Shown here piece after piece: positions 42,151 to 50,869 of a stretch of DNA of 64,000 nucleotides (position 1 is its first letter; every line of letters begins with the position of its first letter). A model generated the notes under the pieces. The model was not told the origin of the DNA. It ran no database searches and saw nothing but the letters and a program-made list of their open reading frames with translations. Where the stretch lies: contig NZ_ATAO01000239.1 of assembly GCF_000455825.1 (NCBI RefSeq), positions 1-64,000 of the forward strand, read 5' to 3'. Made by a program: the position numbers and the translations under genes. This stretch comes from Microbacterium maritypicum MF109 (lineage in GTDB: Bacteria > Actinomycetota > Actinomycetes > Actinomycetales > Microbacteriaceae).

Positions 42151-43001
42151 CGACGGAGCAGGTACTTCTCCACCAGCACGAGAACGCCGTTGGTGATGGT
42201 GCCGAGCAGAGCCAACAGCACGATCGAGAGGAGGATGCGGTCCACTCGACCGCTGTTCTGAGAATCCGTGAGCAGGAAGCCGAGCCCCATGGACGAAGCG
42301 ATGAGCTCAGCGGCGACCAGGAACAACCACGCCTGGGCCAGCGCGAGACGGAGGCCGGAGACGACGGACGGCACGACCGCGGGCAGCTGCACGATGCGGA
42401 ACAACGACCATCCGCGCAGGCTGAACGAGCGTCCGGCCTCGACGAGCTGCGGGTCGACATGCCGGAGTGCGGAGGCGACCGTGGTGTAGACGGGGAAGAA
42501 CGCCCCGATCGCGATGAGCGTGACCTTGGACTCCTCCCCGATCTGCATCCAGAGGATCAGCAGCGGCACCCAGGCCAGCGACGGCACGGCGCGGATGGCG
42601 GCGAGCGTCGGGCTCAGCAGCACGTCGCCGAGCCGGGACAGCCCCACCACTCCCGCCGCGGCGAGACCGATCAGGGAGCCGATCGCGAATCCGAGCAGCA
42701 CGCGCTGCACGGAGATGGCGATGTGGGTCCAGAGCTGGCCGCTCTCCGCGAGCTCGACACCGGCCTGGAAGACCGAGGCGGGCGTGGGCAGGCGGTAGGG
42801 CGGGATGAGCCCGTTCGTCGTGACGACCTGCCAGACGATCAGGATGATCGCCGGGAGGAGGAGGCCGGCGACGATGCGAACGACCGGACGGTCCCAGGTG
42901 CGCCGGGCAGCGGCATCGGGCCGCCTGAAGTCGCCTTTCGCGAAGTCGAGCGCGTCCCGCGAGTCGGCGGGCACGATCACGCGCTGGTCGAGTTCACTCA
43001 C
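42141..43001 (-). CDS. ABC transporter permease, SsuC/TauC/NitT type
   Basis: A 286-residue inner-membrane permease with about six helices and a binding-protein-dependent permease core (FFPVYTTVASALRHVDPQLVEAGRSF, split at about 170-195, containing the EAA-type loop). It forms the channel of a sulfonate/nitrate/taurine-type importer with the coupled lipoprotein and ATPase. GTG 43001 overlaps the lipoprotein stop by four bases (GTGA). Confidence 0.9.
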   Translation of the reverse strand: MSELDQRVIVPADSRDALDFAKGDFRRPDAAARRTWDRPVVRIVAGLLLPAIILIVWQVVTTNGLIPPYRLPTPASVFQAGVELAESGQLWTHIAISVQRVLLGFAIGSLIGLAAAGVVGLSRLGDVLLSPTLAAIRAVPSLAWVPLLILWMQIGEESKVTLIAIGAFFPVYTTVASALRHVDPQLVEAGRSFSLRGWSLFRIVQLPAVVPSVVSGLRLALAQAWLFLVAAELIASSMGLGFLLTDSQNSGRVDRILLSIVLLALLGTITNGVLVLVEKYLLRRWV

Positions 43002-44038
43002 TCGCCGTCGACCGCCTTTTCGGCGAAGGTCGCGTTCACGATCGAGGAGAGCGCCTTGTCGACGGAGTCCTTGCCGCCCTGCACGTCGCCGGACTCCACG
43101 AGCACGGGGGCGATCTTCTCGAGCACGGCGATCTGGTCGTCGCCGGGGACGCCGCTCACGTCGAGGTTCGAGCGCTCCTCGATCACGGTGGTGGCGACGC
43201 CGAGGTCGATGCCGGCGACCTCGGCCAGGAGCGCCGCAGTCTTGTCGGGGTTCTCCAGCGCCCACTCGCGTGCCTGCTCGTAGGCGTCGACGACCGCCTG
43301 CGCGAGGTCGGGGTGGTTCGTGATGAAGTCCTCGGTGGCGTTGAGGAAGCCGTACGTGTTGAAGTCGACGTTGCGGTAGATGAGCTTGTCACCCGACTCT
43401 GCCTCGGCCGCGGCCATGATCGGGTCGAGACCCGACCACGCGTCGACCGAACCGCCGTCGAGAGCCGCCCGGCCGTCGGCGTGCTGCAGGTTCTGCACCT
43501 CGACGTCCGAGAGCGACAGGCCGCCCTCTTCGAGCGCCTGCAGCAGGAAGAAGTAGGGATCGGTGCCCTTGGTGGCAGCCACGGAGGCGCCCTTCAGATC
43601 TTCGATCGACGTGATATCGCTGTCCGGTCCGACGACGATGGCCGCCCACTCCGGCTGCGAGAAGATGTCGATGACCTGGATGGGCGAGCCGTTGGCACGG
43701 GCAAGGAGCGCCGCGGATCCCGCGGTCGAGCCGACGTCGACCGAGCCGGAGCGCAGCAGTTCGTTGGCCTTGTTGGAGCCGGCGGACTGCACCCACTCGA
43801 CGGCGACGTCATCGCCGAGGATATCTTCGAGGATGCCCTGGTCACGGATCACGAGGCTCAGCGGGTTGTATGTCGCGAAGTCGATCGACAACGTGTCGGA
43901 CGACCACTCGGTGGTCCCGGAGGTGGGCTTCGTGTCGGTGGCCGCGGCGTTCTCTCCCGCGACGCAGCCGGTCGCGACGAGCATCATCGTCCCGGCGATC
44001 GCGATCGCGGGGATGATTCGGCGGGTGGTGATGCTCAT
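42998..44038 (-). CDS. ABC transporter substrate-binding lipoprotein, SsuA-like
   Basis: A 346-residue exported lipoprotein: signal peptide with lipobox VATGC, Cys25. The mature part has the SsuA/NMT1-type periplasmic fold (SIDFATYNPLSLVIRDQG; GSVDVGSTAGSAALLARANG; VAATKGTDPYFFLLQAL). Likely ligand class: aliphatic sulfonates or similar small acids; the exact ligand is not readable. It overlaps the ATPase gene upstream and the permease gene downstream by four bases. Confidence 0.9.
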   Translation of the reverse strand: MSITTRRIIPAIAIAGTMMLVATGCVAGENAAATDTKPTSGTTEWSSDTLSIDFATYNPLSLVIRDQGILEDILGDDVAVEWVQSAGSNKANELLRSGSVDVGSTAGSAALLARANGSPIQVIDIFSQPEWAAIVVGPDSDITSIEDLKGASVAATKGTDPYFFLLQALEEGGLSLSDVEVQNLQHADGRAALDGGSVDAWSGLDPIMAAAEAESGDKLIYRNVDFNTYGFLNATEDFITNHPDLAQAVVDAYEQAREWALENPDKTAALLAEVAGIDLGVATTVIEERSNLDVSGVPGDDQIAVLEKIAPVLVESGDVQGGKDSVDKALSSIVNATFAEKAVDGE

Positions 44039-44883
44039 CGGGTCTCCTCGGCGGTGCGGTGGTGGGTGTCGACGCCGAGGCCTTCGAGAAGGTCGGCGCG
44101 CAGGTCGGCGAGACCGCGATCGGCGCGGTCTCTGGGGCGGATGCCCGGAACGGTGATCGTGCGGGCGATGGAGGACTCGTCGCCGTCGGCCGCGCCCAGC
44201 GTGCGCAGCAGGAGGACACGGTCGGCGAGATAGAGGGCTTCTTCCACATCGTGCGTGACGAGGAGGATCGTGGTGGGCTCCGCGGAGTGGATCTTCAGCA
44301 GCAGATCGTGCATGCGCAGGCGCGTCAGCGCGTCGAGCGCTCCGAAAGGCTCGTCGAGCAGGAGCACGCCGGGGTTCCGGGCGAGAGCCCTGGCCAGGGA
44401 TGCGCGCTGGGCCATGCCGCCGGACACCTCGCGCGGATGCTGATCCGTCGCATGATCGAGGCCGACCAGCTGCAGCAGCTCACGGACGCGTTCGCGGCCG
44501 AGGCGGCGTGCGGTGCCCCGCGGGAGGCCGAGTTCGACGTTCTGTGCGATCGTGCGCCACGGGAGCAGCCTCGGCTCCTGGAACGCCACGGCCGTGCGCT
44601 CATCCACGTCGGCGACGGGCGTGTCGTCGAGTCGGATGCCGCCTCGTGTCGGCGCGTCCAGACCTCCGACGAGGCGCAGCAGGGTCGACTTGCCGCAGCC
44701 GGAGGGCCCGACGACGGCGACGATCTCACCGGCGGCTATGTCGACGTCGACGCCCCGCAGCACGTCGCGGTGGCCGTGCGGCAGAGGAAACGATCGTTCG
44801 ATGCCTTCGAGCCGAACGGCCTGTGCCGTACCCACCGCCGTCGGAGCGGCGGCGGTGCGCGGTGCGGGCAGCAGGGTGGTCAT
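44035..44883 (-). CDS. ABC transporter ATP-binding protein, SsuB-like
   Basis: A 282-residue ATPase: Walker A GPSGCGKST (about 55-63), Q-loop FQEPRLLPW, signature VSGGMAQRAS and Walker B LLLDEPFGALDA. FQEPRLLPW is typical of the sulfonate/nitrate/taurine group. ATG 44883 is preferred; an in-frame start 11 codons upstream is possible. First gene of the six-gene transporter-acs-metY-CoA-binding operon. Confidence 0.9.
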   Translation of the reverse strand: MTTLLPAPRTAAAPTAVGTAQAVRLEGIERSFPLPHGHRDVLRGVDVDIAAGEIVAVVGPSGCGKSTLLRLVGGLDAPTRGGIRLDDTPVADVDERTAVAFQEPRLLPWRTIAQNVELGLPRGTARRLGRERVRELLQLVGLDHATDQHPREVSGGMAQRASLARALARNPGVLLLDEPFGALDALTRLRMHDLLLKIHSAEPTTILLVTHDVEEALYLADRVLLLRTLGAADGDESSIARTITVPGIRPRDRADRGLADLRADLLEGLGVDTHHRTAEETR

Positions 44884-44970
44884 ACGCCCATGCTGGCCGA
44901 GCGGATCGGTTGTCACGAATGCCGTCGTAATGTTGCGTCACGCGCGGGATTCCGCGGTGTGGATATGCGA

Positions 44971-45013
44971 AACGGGCCGCCACACCCGCCCGAAGGCGAG
45001 GTGACGACCCGTT
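44971..45013 (-). terminator. Terminator of rpsA
   Basis: On the minus strand, AACGGG...CGCC pairs with GGCG...CCCGTT (with G-U pairs and a bulge) around a TTCG tetraloop, 12 bp past the rpsA stop and followed by TTTCGCAT. Confidence 0.75.
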
Positions 45014-45025
45014 CCCGAATGCTGC

Positions 45026-46480
45026 TTAAGCGTTGCCGCCCGAGAGCTTCTCGCGCAGAGCGGCGAGAGCCTCGTCGTCCGCGAGGGTGCCGGCGCCGGC
45101 AGCCTCGCTGGTGAAGGTCTGACCGCCGAAGTCGTCTCCGGCCGCAGCCTCGGCCTCGGCCGCCTTGACGACCTGAGCCTTGTGCGCCTCCCAGCGAGCC
45201 TGGGCTGCAGCGTACTCCTGCTCCCATGCCTCGCGCTGGGCGTCGAAGCCTTCCTTCCACGCACCGGTCTCGGCGTCGAAGCCCTCCGGGTACTTGTACT
45301 CGCCGTTCTCGTCGTACTCGGCGAGCATGCCGTACAGGGCCGGGTCGAACTCGGTGCCGTTGGGGTCGACCGACTCGTTGGCCTGCTTCAGCGACAGCGA
45401 GATGCGACGACGCTCGAGGTCGATGTCGATGACCTTGACGAAGACCTCTTCGCCGACCGACACGACCTGCTCAGCCAGCTCGACGTGCTTGCTGGAGAGC
45501 TCGGAGATGTGGACGAGGCCCTCGATGCCGTCTGCGACGCGGACGAACGCACCGAACGGGACGAGCTTGGTGACCTTACCCGGCGTGACCTGTCCGATCG
45601 CGTGGGTACGGGCGAAGACCTGCCACGGGTCCTCCTGCGTCGCCTTCAGCGACAGGGAGACGCGCTCGCGGTCGAGGTCGACCTCGAGGATCTCGACGGT
45701 GACCTCCTGGCCCACCTCGACGACCTCGGAGGCGTGCTCGATGTGCTTCCAGGACAGCTCGGAGACGTGCACGAGGCCGTCCACGCCACCCAGGTCGACG
45801 AACGCACCGAAGTTGACGATCGACGAGACGACACCCTTGCGGACCTGACCCTTGTGCAGGTTGTTCAGGAACGTGGTGCGCGACTCCGACTGCGTCTGCT
45901 CGAGCAGCGCACGGCGGCTCAGGACGACGTTGTTGCGGTTCTTGTCGAGCTCGAGGATCTTGGCTTCGATCTCCTGGCCGAGGTACGGCGTGAGGTCGCG
46001 GACGCGGCGCAGCTCGATGAGCGAAGCCGGCAGGAAGCCACGGAGGCCGATGTCGACGATGAGTCCACCCTTGACGACCTCGATGACCGTACCGGTGACG
46101 ACGCCGTCGTTCTCCTTGATCTTCTCGACGTCTCCCCAGGCACGCTCGTACTGTGCGCGCTTCTTGGAGAGGATCAGACGGCCTTCCTTGTCCTCCTTCT
46201 GGAGAACGAGGGCCTCGACCAGATCGCCGACAGCGACGACCTCGTTGGGGTCGACGTCGTGCTTGATCGAGAGCTCGCGCGAGGGGATGACACCCTCGGT
46301 CTTGTAGCCGACATCGAGGAGGACCTCATCGCGGTCGATCTTGACGATCGTGCCTTCGATGATGTCGCCGTCGTTGAAGAACTTCAGGGTCTTCTCGACC
46401 GCGGCCAGGAAGTCCTCAGCAGATCCGATGTCGTTGATGGCGACCTGCTTGGTGGCCGGGGCGGTCGTTGCGGTAGTCAT
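45026..46480 (-). CDS. rpsA: 30S ribosomal protein S1
   Basis: RNA-binding ribosomal protein, 484 residues, with four S1 domains at about 36-105, 122-190, 207-277 and 292-364 (GDIIEGTIVKIDRDEVLLDVG; RKGVVSSIVNFGAFVDLGG). The C-terminal 100 residues are acidic and Ala/Glu/Trp-rich. Actinobacterial S1 has four domains rather than the six of E. coli. ATG 46480 (MTTATTAPATKQ) is natural; an upstream in-frame extension of 25 codons is unlikely. A 240-bp leader precedes it. Confidence 0.96.
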   Translation of the reverse strand: MTTATTAPATKQVAINDIGSAEDFLAAVEKTLKFFNDGDIIEGTIVKIDRDEVLLDVGYKTEGVIPSRELSIKHDVDPNEVVAVGDLVEALVLQKEDKEGRLILSKKRAQYERAWGDVEKIKENDGVVTGTVIEVVKGGLIVDIGLRGFLPASLIELRRVRDLTPYLGQEIEAKILELDKNRNNVVLSRRALLEQTQSESRTTFLNNLHKGQVRKGVVSSIVNFGAFVDLGGVDGLVHVSELSWKHIEHASEVVEVGQEVTVEILEVDLDRERVSLSLKATQEDPWQVFARTHAIGQVTPGKVTKLVPFGAFVRVADGIEGLVHISELSSKHVELAEQVVSVGEEVFVKVIDIDLERRRISLSLKQANESVDPNGTEFDPALYGMLAEYDENGEYKYPEGFDAETGAWKEGFDAQREAWEQEYAAAQARWEAHKAQVVKAAEAEAAAGDDFGGQTFTSEAAGAGTLADDEALAALREKLSGGNA

Positions 46481-46707
46481 GTAGTGGGTTGTCCTTGTTG
46501 AATGGAGACTCGGGCTGGGAGGCAACGACCGCGCACGGCCGACTGCATGCTTCACAGCAGTTGGATTTTGGTTTTCTCGTCACGAGGGCACGCGCATGCA
46601 CGCCACGAGTGACGGTTAAGGCTATCAGAAGTTCGGATACGGCAGGAGTCGGATTCCGATGGGCGCCGACCTGTGGATAACTCCCCCGGGCCCGACGCAC
46701 TCCGGGC
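46481..46707. promoter_or_regulatory. Leader and promoter region of rpsA
   Basis: About 230 bases between rpsA and the next, divergent gene. It holds AAGGA 11 bases before the rpsA start, and CGTCAC (46578-46583) paired with GTGACG (46609-46614) across 25 bases. Such a leader could serve S1 autoregulation; no known S1 leader motif was recognised. Confidence 0.35.
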
Positions 46708-46719
46708 TACCGTGACGGG
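46708..46719 (+). promoter_or_regulatory. Leaderless -10 box for the lipoprotein gene
   Basis: TACCGT at 46708-46713, then six bases, then GTG 46720. This supports GTG 46720 as start over ATG 46747. Confidence 0.45.
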
Positions 46720-47271
46720 GTGATCTCGCCGACTCCTCCCCTCGCCATGTCCCGTCGCCTCGGCGCTCTCACGATGGTCGCGGTCGCCATAACGCTCGCG
46801 GGCTGCGCGCCGACTCCGGCTCCGACGCCCACGCCGACCGCAGCCTTCGCCTCGGAAGAAGAAGCCTTCGCCGCCGCGGAGGCGACGTACCGGGCCTACA
46901 CGGACGCATTGAACTCAGTTGATCTCAGCAACCCGGACACTTTCGAGCCAGTGTTCGACCTAACCAGCGGCGATTTTGAAGCAGCGGACCGTCAGACTTT
47001 GTCCCAACTCCACGCCAAAGACTATGCGTTCACGGGCCAGATGGCGGTCGTCGGATTCGACGGAATCAGTGCCGAGGCACCATTCGAAGAGGTCGAAGCG
47101 GCGGTGTGCGTTGATGTGAGCGGCTCGGACGTTGTTGACCCATCCGGCAACCCAGTGACACCGACCGACCGCCCCGATCTAAACCAGCTCCGCGTCACGT
47201 TCATCGTGTCCGATGGACGCATGCTCGTCGATCGCGCGGATCGAGATGCTGATGTCGCATGCGCTGGATGA
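46720..47271 (+). CDS. Putative lipoprotein, unknown function
   Basis: A 183-residue exported lipoprotein with lipobox TLAGC (Cys29), then a Pro/Thr-rich linker. The mature domain (ATYRAYTDALNSVDLSNP) is mixed alpha/beta with one Cys pair (VCVDV ... VACAG) and resembles small surface lipoproteins of Microbacteriaceae; no function is assigned. From about 46900 to 47350 the DNA is visibly richer in A and T than flanking genes, with rarer codons such as CTA, TTG and AGT, hinting at acquisition. Coupled by ATGA to the next gene. Confidence 0.7.
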   Translation: MISPTPPLAMSRRLGALTMVAVAITLAGCAPTPAPTPTPTAAFASEEEAFAAAEATYRAYTDALNSVDLSNPDTFEPVFDLTSGDFEAADRQTLSQLHAKDYAFTGQMAVVGFDGISAEAPFEEVEAAVCVDVSGSDVVDPSGNPVTPTDRPDLNQLRVTFIVSDGRMLVDRADRDADVACAG

Positions 47272-48083
47272 GATCGCTCCTGCTGCCCGTCGTGCTTTTG
47301 TCGCTAACCACCCGTAGCGATGGCGGCGGTGTCGGGGGAGCCGACGTTGCCGTAGGCAATGACAACAACACAAGCGTCGTCATCTCCGGCACCCAGACCC
47401 AGCCCTCTTCCGGCAGCCCGCACAACAACGCCCCGGGCGGAGGGTCCCCGTCCACCCCGACCTCTCTGGCTTTCCCGGTGCACGAGTTCGACTTCGATTC
47501 GTGTCTCGACGACTGGAACAGCTCCCGCAGCTGCTTTCGTGCCGCGGTCGACGAGGAACCGACGTCACCCCCGCCACCGGCGACGGATGAGCCCGCCGCC
47601 CCGGCGATCACGATCGACGATCTCGCACAATTCGCTCCCGATCCGGTCGCGAACGTCGGCGAGCCCGACAACGTCGGTGTGGCCGGGATGCCGACGAACT
47701 TCGTCGCGGCGGCGTCCGCGCACACGCGCTCGGGCACCCTTCTCGGCACCCCTCTCTCGGTGCGGTTCACACCTGTCGACTATGAGTTCGTGCACGGCGA
47801 CGGCACCTCTGCGACATCGAGCACCGGCGGACAGACCTGGTCGGCGCTCGGTCAGGCCCCGTTCACCCCGACCGCGACGAGCCACGTCTATCGCGAGCGC
47901 GGCACCTACCAGGCGCATGTCACCGTCCGCTACGCCGCGGAGGTCGACCTCGGCGGCGGCTGGTTCCCGGTCGCCGGTCGACTCACGATCCCGGGCCCCG
48001 CACGGGAAATACGCATCTTCGAGGCCCACACCGCACTCGTGGCCTTCACCTGCGAACAGCGCCCATCGGCCCCAGGCTGCTGA
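47268..48083 (+). CDS. Exported protein with PKD-like domain, unknown function
   Basis: A 271-residue secreted protein. Residues 1-18 form a signal peptide (RSLLLPVVLLSLTTR), without a lipobox. A Gly/Asn/Pro-rich low-complexity segment follows, then Cys-containing text (DSCLDDWNSSRSC). Residues about 165-245 look like a PKD-type beta-sandwich (YEFVHGDGTSA; TATSHVYRERGTYQAHVTVRY). The ATG at 47268 overlaps the lipoprotein stop (ATGA), preferred over ATG 47259. The two probably act together at the cell surface. Confidence 0.7.
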   Translation: MRSLLLPVVLLSLTTRSDGGGVGGADVAVGNDNNTSVVISGTQTQPSSGSPHNNAPGGGSPSTPTSLAFPVHEFDFDSCLDDWNSSRSCFRAAVDEEPTSPPPPATDEPAAPAITIDDLAQFAPDPVANVGEPDNVGVAGMPTNFVAAASAHTRSGTLLGTPLSVRFTPVDYEFVHGDGTSATSSTGGQTWSALGQAPFTPTATSHVYRERGTYQAHVTVRYAAEVDLGGGWFPVAGRLTIPGPAREIRIFEAHTALVAFTCEQRPSAPGC

Positions 48084-48100
48084 GCGACATCGAAGAAGAG

Positions 48101-48826
48101 CTAGCGCGCGATGGTCACGACGACCGGGGCGCCGTCCGCATCGACGTATCCGTCGAGCGTCAGTTTCGCGTCCTGGTCGATGCCCACCGCCGTCACGAAC
48201 GTGATCTGCGGAACCAGATCCATCGTGCAGACCTCGTTCGCGCTCTCCTCCAGCCGAACGATCGCCTCGTTCTCGCTGACGGCCTCGACGGCCCCGGAGG
48301 CAGGCATGCAGGTCGACGATCCCCAGGTGAGGACCGCGAGTTCATGCGCGTCGATCCATGCCGCCGCGGGTGTCTGCTCGGGCATCCGATCGGCCGGGAT
48401 GATCTCTCCTGACACGAGTCCGGGAAGCGTCAGTTCCGTGGTCTCTCCCCCGGGATCCGTCACTGTCAGCTCGACAGGTCGCGAGGAGTCGAACGCCGCC
48501 GGCAGCCCGACGTACATCCCGTGAGCGGTCTGCACTGCCGCGCACACCTCATCCGTGCCGTCGACGAGAACGAGCTCGAGCGATTGGTCCCCCGCGACGA
48601 TGTCCCCGATCTGCGGAGCGCACGCATCGCCCCATGTCTTCACGACGAACGACGTCGCATCCAGCCATGCCGCCTGCGGTGCGTGTGACGTGTCGGAGGT
48701 GTCCGGAGCGGACGTCGATTCCGGGACAGGAGAGGTCCCCGCCGACATGGCGCATCCACTCAGTGCCGCGGCGAGCACCACCCCGCCCAGGACGAGGGAC
48801 GAGAACGTGCGAAGAGAAGCTGTCAT
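48101..48826 (-). CDS. Lipoprotein with internal duplication, unknown function
   Basis: A 241-residue exported lipoprotein with lipobox ALSGC (Cys25) and a Ser/Thr/Pro-rich linker to about residue 50. Two repeats follow: AAWLDATSFVVKTWGDAC at 52-69 and AAWIDAHELAVLTWGSSTC at 155-173, each with a second Cys about 26 residues later (EVC). This suggests tandem small beta domains each held by one disulfide. ATG 48826 is the natural start. It converges on the PKD-protein gene; no family is recognised. Confidence 0.75.
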   Translation of the reverse strand: MTASLRTFSSLVLGGVVLAAALSGCAMSAGTSPVPESTSAPDTSDTSHAPQAAWLDATSFVVKTWGDACAPQIGDIVAGDQSLELVLVDGTDEVCAAVQTAHGMYVGLPAAFDSSRPVELTVTDPGGETTELTLPGLVSGEIIPADRMPEQTPAAAWIDAHELAVLTWGSSTCMPASGAVEAVSENEAIVRLEESANEVCTMDLVPQITFVTAVGIDQDAKLTLDGYVDADGAPVVVTIAR

Positions 48827-48914
48827 ACCCGTGAGTGTCGCAACCGCGCGGATCGTCTCACTCTCCGGCCCGCGACCACCGGCCCGTGTCGCACGCCCGT
48901 GCCAGACTGTGCTG

Positions 48915-49853
48915 GTGACCGATCGCCTCATGCTGCTCGACACCGCCAGCCTCTACTTCCGCGCCTTCTACGGCGTCCCCGACAAGGTGACGGCGCCCGA
49001 CGGCGCTCCGATCAACGCGGCGCGCGGTCTGCTCGACATCATCGCGAAGCTCGTCACGCTCTACGAGCCCACCCATGTCATCGCCTGCTGGGATGACGAC
49101 TGGCGCCCGCAATGGCGCGTCGATCTGATCCCCAGCTACAAGACGCACCGTGTCGTCGAGGTCGTCGAGGTCGGACCTGACATCGAAGAGGTCCCCGACC
49201 CCCTCGAAGCGCAGATCCCCCTCATCCGGGAGACGCTCGCCGCGATCGGGATCCCGATCATCGGGGTGGCGGAGCACGAGGCCGACGACGTCATCGGCAC
49301 GCTCGCGACCGGAGCGACGATGCCGGTCGACATCGTCACCGGAGACCGCGATCTGTTCCAGCTCGTCGACGACTCCCGCGATGTGCGGGTCATCTACACC
49401 GCGCGCGGCATGAGCAATCTCGAGGTCGTGACCGATGCGACCGTGGTCGCGAAGTACGGGGTGCTCCCCTCGCAGTATGCCGACTTCGCCACCATGCGCG
49501 GCGACGCCTCAGACGGTCTTCCCGGTGTGGCCGGGGTCGGTGAGAAGACCGCCGCGACGCTGCTGCAGACCCACGCCGATCTCGAGGGCATCCGCGCGGC
49601 CGCCGAGGCCGGAGAGGGCATGAGCGCCGGGGTGCGGGCGAAGGTGCTGGCCGCATCCGCCTACCTCGATGTGGCCCCCACCGTGGTCGCGGTCGCCACG
49701 TCGCTTCCCATCACGACGCCCGATATCCCGTTGCGGGTGCTCGATCCCGCGGAGGTCGATGCGGCGACGGCTCTCGCCGAGAAGTGGAACCTCGGCGGCT
49801 CGATGACGCGCGCGGTGGCAGCGGTGTCGAAGGCCGCCCTCGCGTCCGGCTGA
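48915..49853 (+). CDS. 5'-3' exonuclease (flap endonuclease family)
   Basis: A stand-alone 5' nuclease of 312 residues like the exonuclease domain of DNA polymerase I. Acidic metal-binding residues are visible in LLLDTASLYFRAF (about 6-18), ACWDDDW, EHEADDVIGTLA (about 118-129) and IVTGDRDLFQLV; the helix-hairpin-helix is in GVAGVGEKTAATLL. Probable role: RNA primer removal or repair of flaps. GTG 48915 is chosen over GTG 48909; CAGACT lies six bases upstream. It is divergent from the duplicated lipoprotein gene. Confidence 0.9.
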   Translation: MTDRLMLLDTASLYFRAFYGVPDKVTAPDGAPINAARGLLDIIAKLVTLYEPTHVIACWDDDWRPQWRVDLIPSYKTHRVVEVVEVGPDIEEVPDPLEAQIPLIRETLAAIGIPIIGVAEHEADDVIGTLATGATMPVDIVTGDRDLFQLVDDSRDVRVIYTARGMSNLEVVTDATVVAKYGVLPSQYADFATMRGDASDGLPGVAGVGEKTAATLLQTHADLEGIRAAAEAGEGMSAGVRAKVLAASAYLDVAPTVVAVATSLPITTPDIPLRVLDPAEVDAATALAEKWNLGGSMTRAVAAVSKAALASG

Positions 49854-49876
49854 CCCCCGTTCAACCGCAGCTGCAC

Positions 49877-50869
49877 CTATTCCGCCCAGGCGAGAAGCCG
49901 GGAGAGTCCCCAGGTCGTCACGATCCGGGAGGCGGGAATCCCCGCGCGCTCGGCTCGCTCCGCGCCGTGATCCAGCAACGAGAGCTGACCGGGAGCATGC
50001 GCATCCGAGTCGATGGAGAACAGGCATCCGGCTTCGAGCGCGATAGCGATCAGTTCATCCGGCGGATCCTGACGCTCGGGGCGCGAGTTGATCTCGACCG
50101 CCACCCCGTTGTCCGCGCAGGCGGCGAAAACCGCAGCCGCGTCGAACGCCGACTCCGGGCGGGTCCCTCGTTCCCCCTGCACCAGGCGCCCGGTGCAGTG
50201 CCCGAGCACGTTCACCCTGGGGTGCGACACCGCGGCGATCATGCGTGCGGTCATCGGACGCGAGTCCATCCGCAACTTCGAATGCACCGATGCCACGACG
50301 ATGTCCAGTTCGCGGAGCAGGGAGTCCTCCTGGTCGAGAGCGCCGTCCTCGAGGATGTCGACCTCGATGCCGGCGAGCAGGGTGAAACCGTCACCGGACT
50401 CCGCACGCACCAGGGGCATCTGCTCCCGAAGCCGCTCGGCCGAGAGCCCTCTGGCCACCCGAAGACGCGGCGAGTGATCCGTTATCGCCTGATACTCATG
50501 GCCCAACGCGCGAGCTGCCGCTGCCATGACAGAGATGGGAGTAGTGCCGTCGGACCAGTCGGTGTGAGCGTGCAGGTCGCCGCGCAGCTTCGTGCGCAGC
50601 AGCGAGACACGCTCAGGTTCGACGTCGCCACGCAGCTCGACGAGGTAGTCCGGCACCTGCCCGGCCTGCGCCTGACGGATCACCGCGAAGGTGGATTCTC
50701 CGATGCCCTTCGCCGCTCTCAGGCGGGTGGGATCGGCCCGGACGTCGTCCGGGAGATCCTGCAGGGTCGCGGCAGCCTGACGAAAAGCCTTCGCTCGGTA
50801 CCGTGAGGCCCGCTCGCGCTCCAGAAGAGAGGCGATCTCCAGCAGGGCGTCGACGGGATCCACGGTCAC
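49877..50869 (-). CDS. PHP-domain phosphoesterase (PolX-like C-terminal part)
   Basis: A 330-residue protein: residues 1-95 form helix-hairpin-helix modules (ERERASRYRAKAFRQAA; RAAKGIGESTFAVI) like those of PolX, and the rest is a PHP phosphoesterase domain with metal-ligand motifs LHAHTDWSDG (about 100-109), ITDHS, EVDI and DSDAHA. The nucleotidyltransferase part of PolX is absent. It may hydrolyse phosphate esters or DNA 3' ends. GTG 50869 overlaps the trpD stop by four bases. Confidence 0.88.
   Translation of the reverse strand: MTVDPVDALLEIASLLERERASRYRAKAFRQAAATLQDLPDDVRADPTRLRAAKGIGESTFAVIRQAQAGQVPDYLVELRGDVEPERVSLLRTKLRGDLHAHTDWSDGTTPISVMAAAARALGHEYQAITDHSPRLRVARGLSAERLREQMPLVRAESGDGFTLLAGIEVDILEDGALDQEDSLLRELDIVVASVHSKLRMDSRPMTARMIAAVSHPRVNVLGHCTGRLVQGERGTRPESAFDAAAVFAACADNGVAVEINSRPERQDPPDELIAIALEAGCLFSIDSDAHAPGQLSLLDHGAERAERAGIPASRIVTTWGLSRLLAWAE

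Noticed and set aside
40129-42261. 710-codon plus-strand frame
   Set aside because: Antisense to acs; the minus-strand frame has full acetyl-CoA synthetase motifs.
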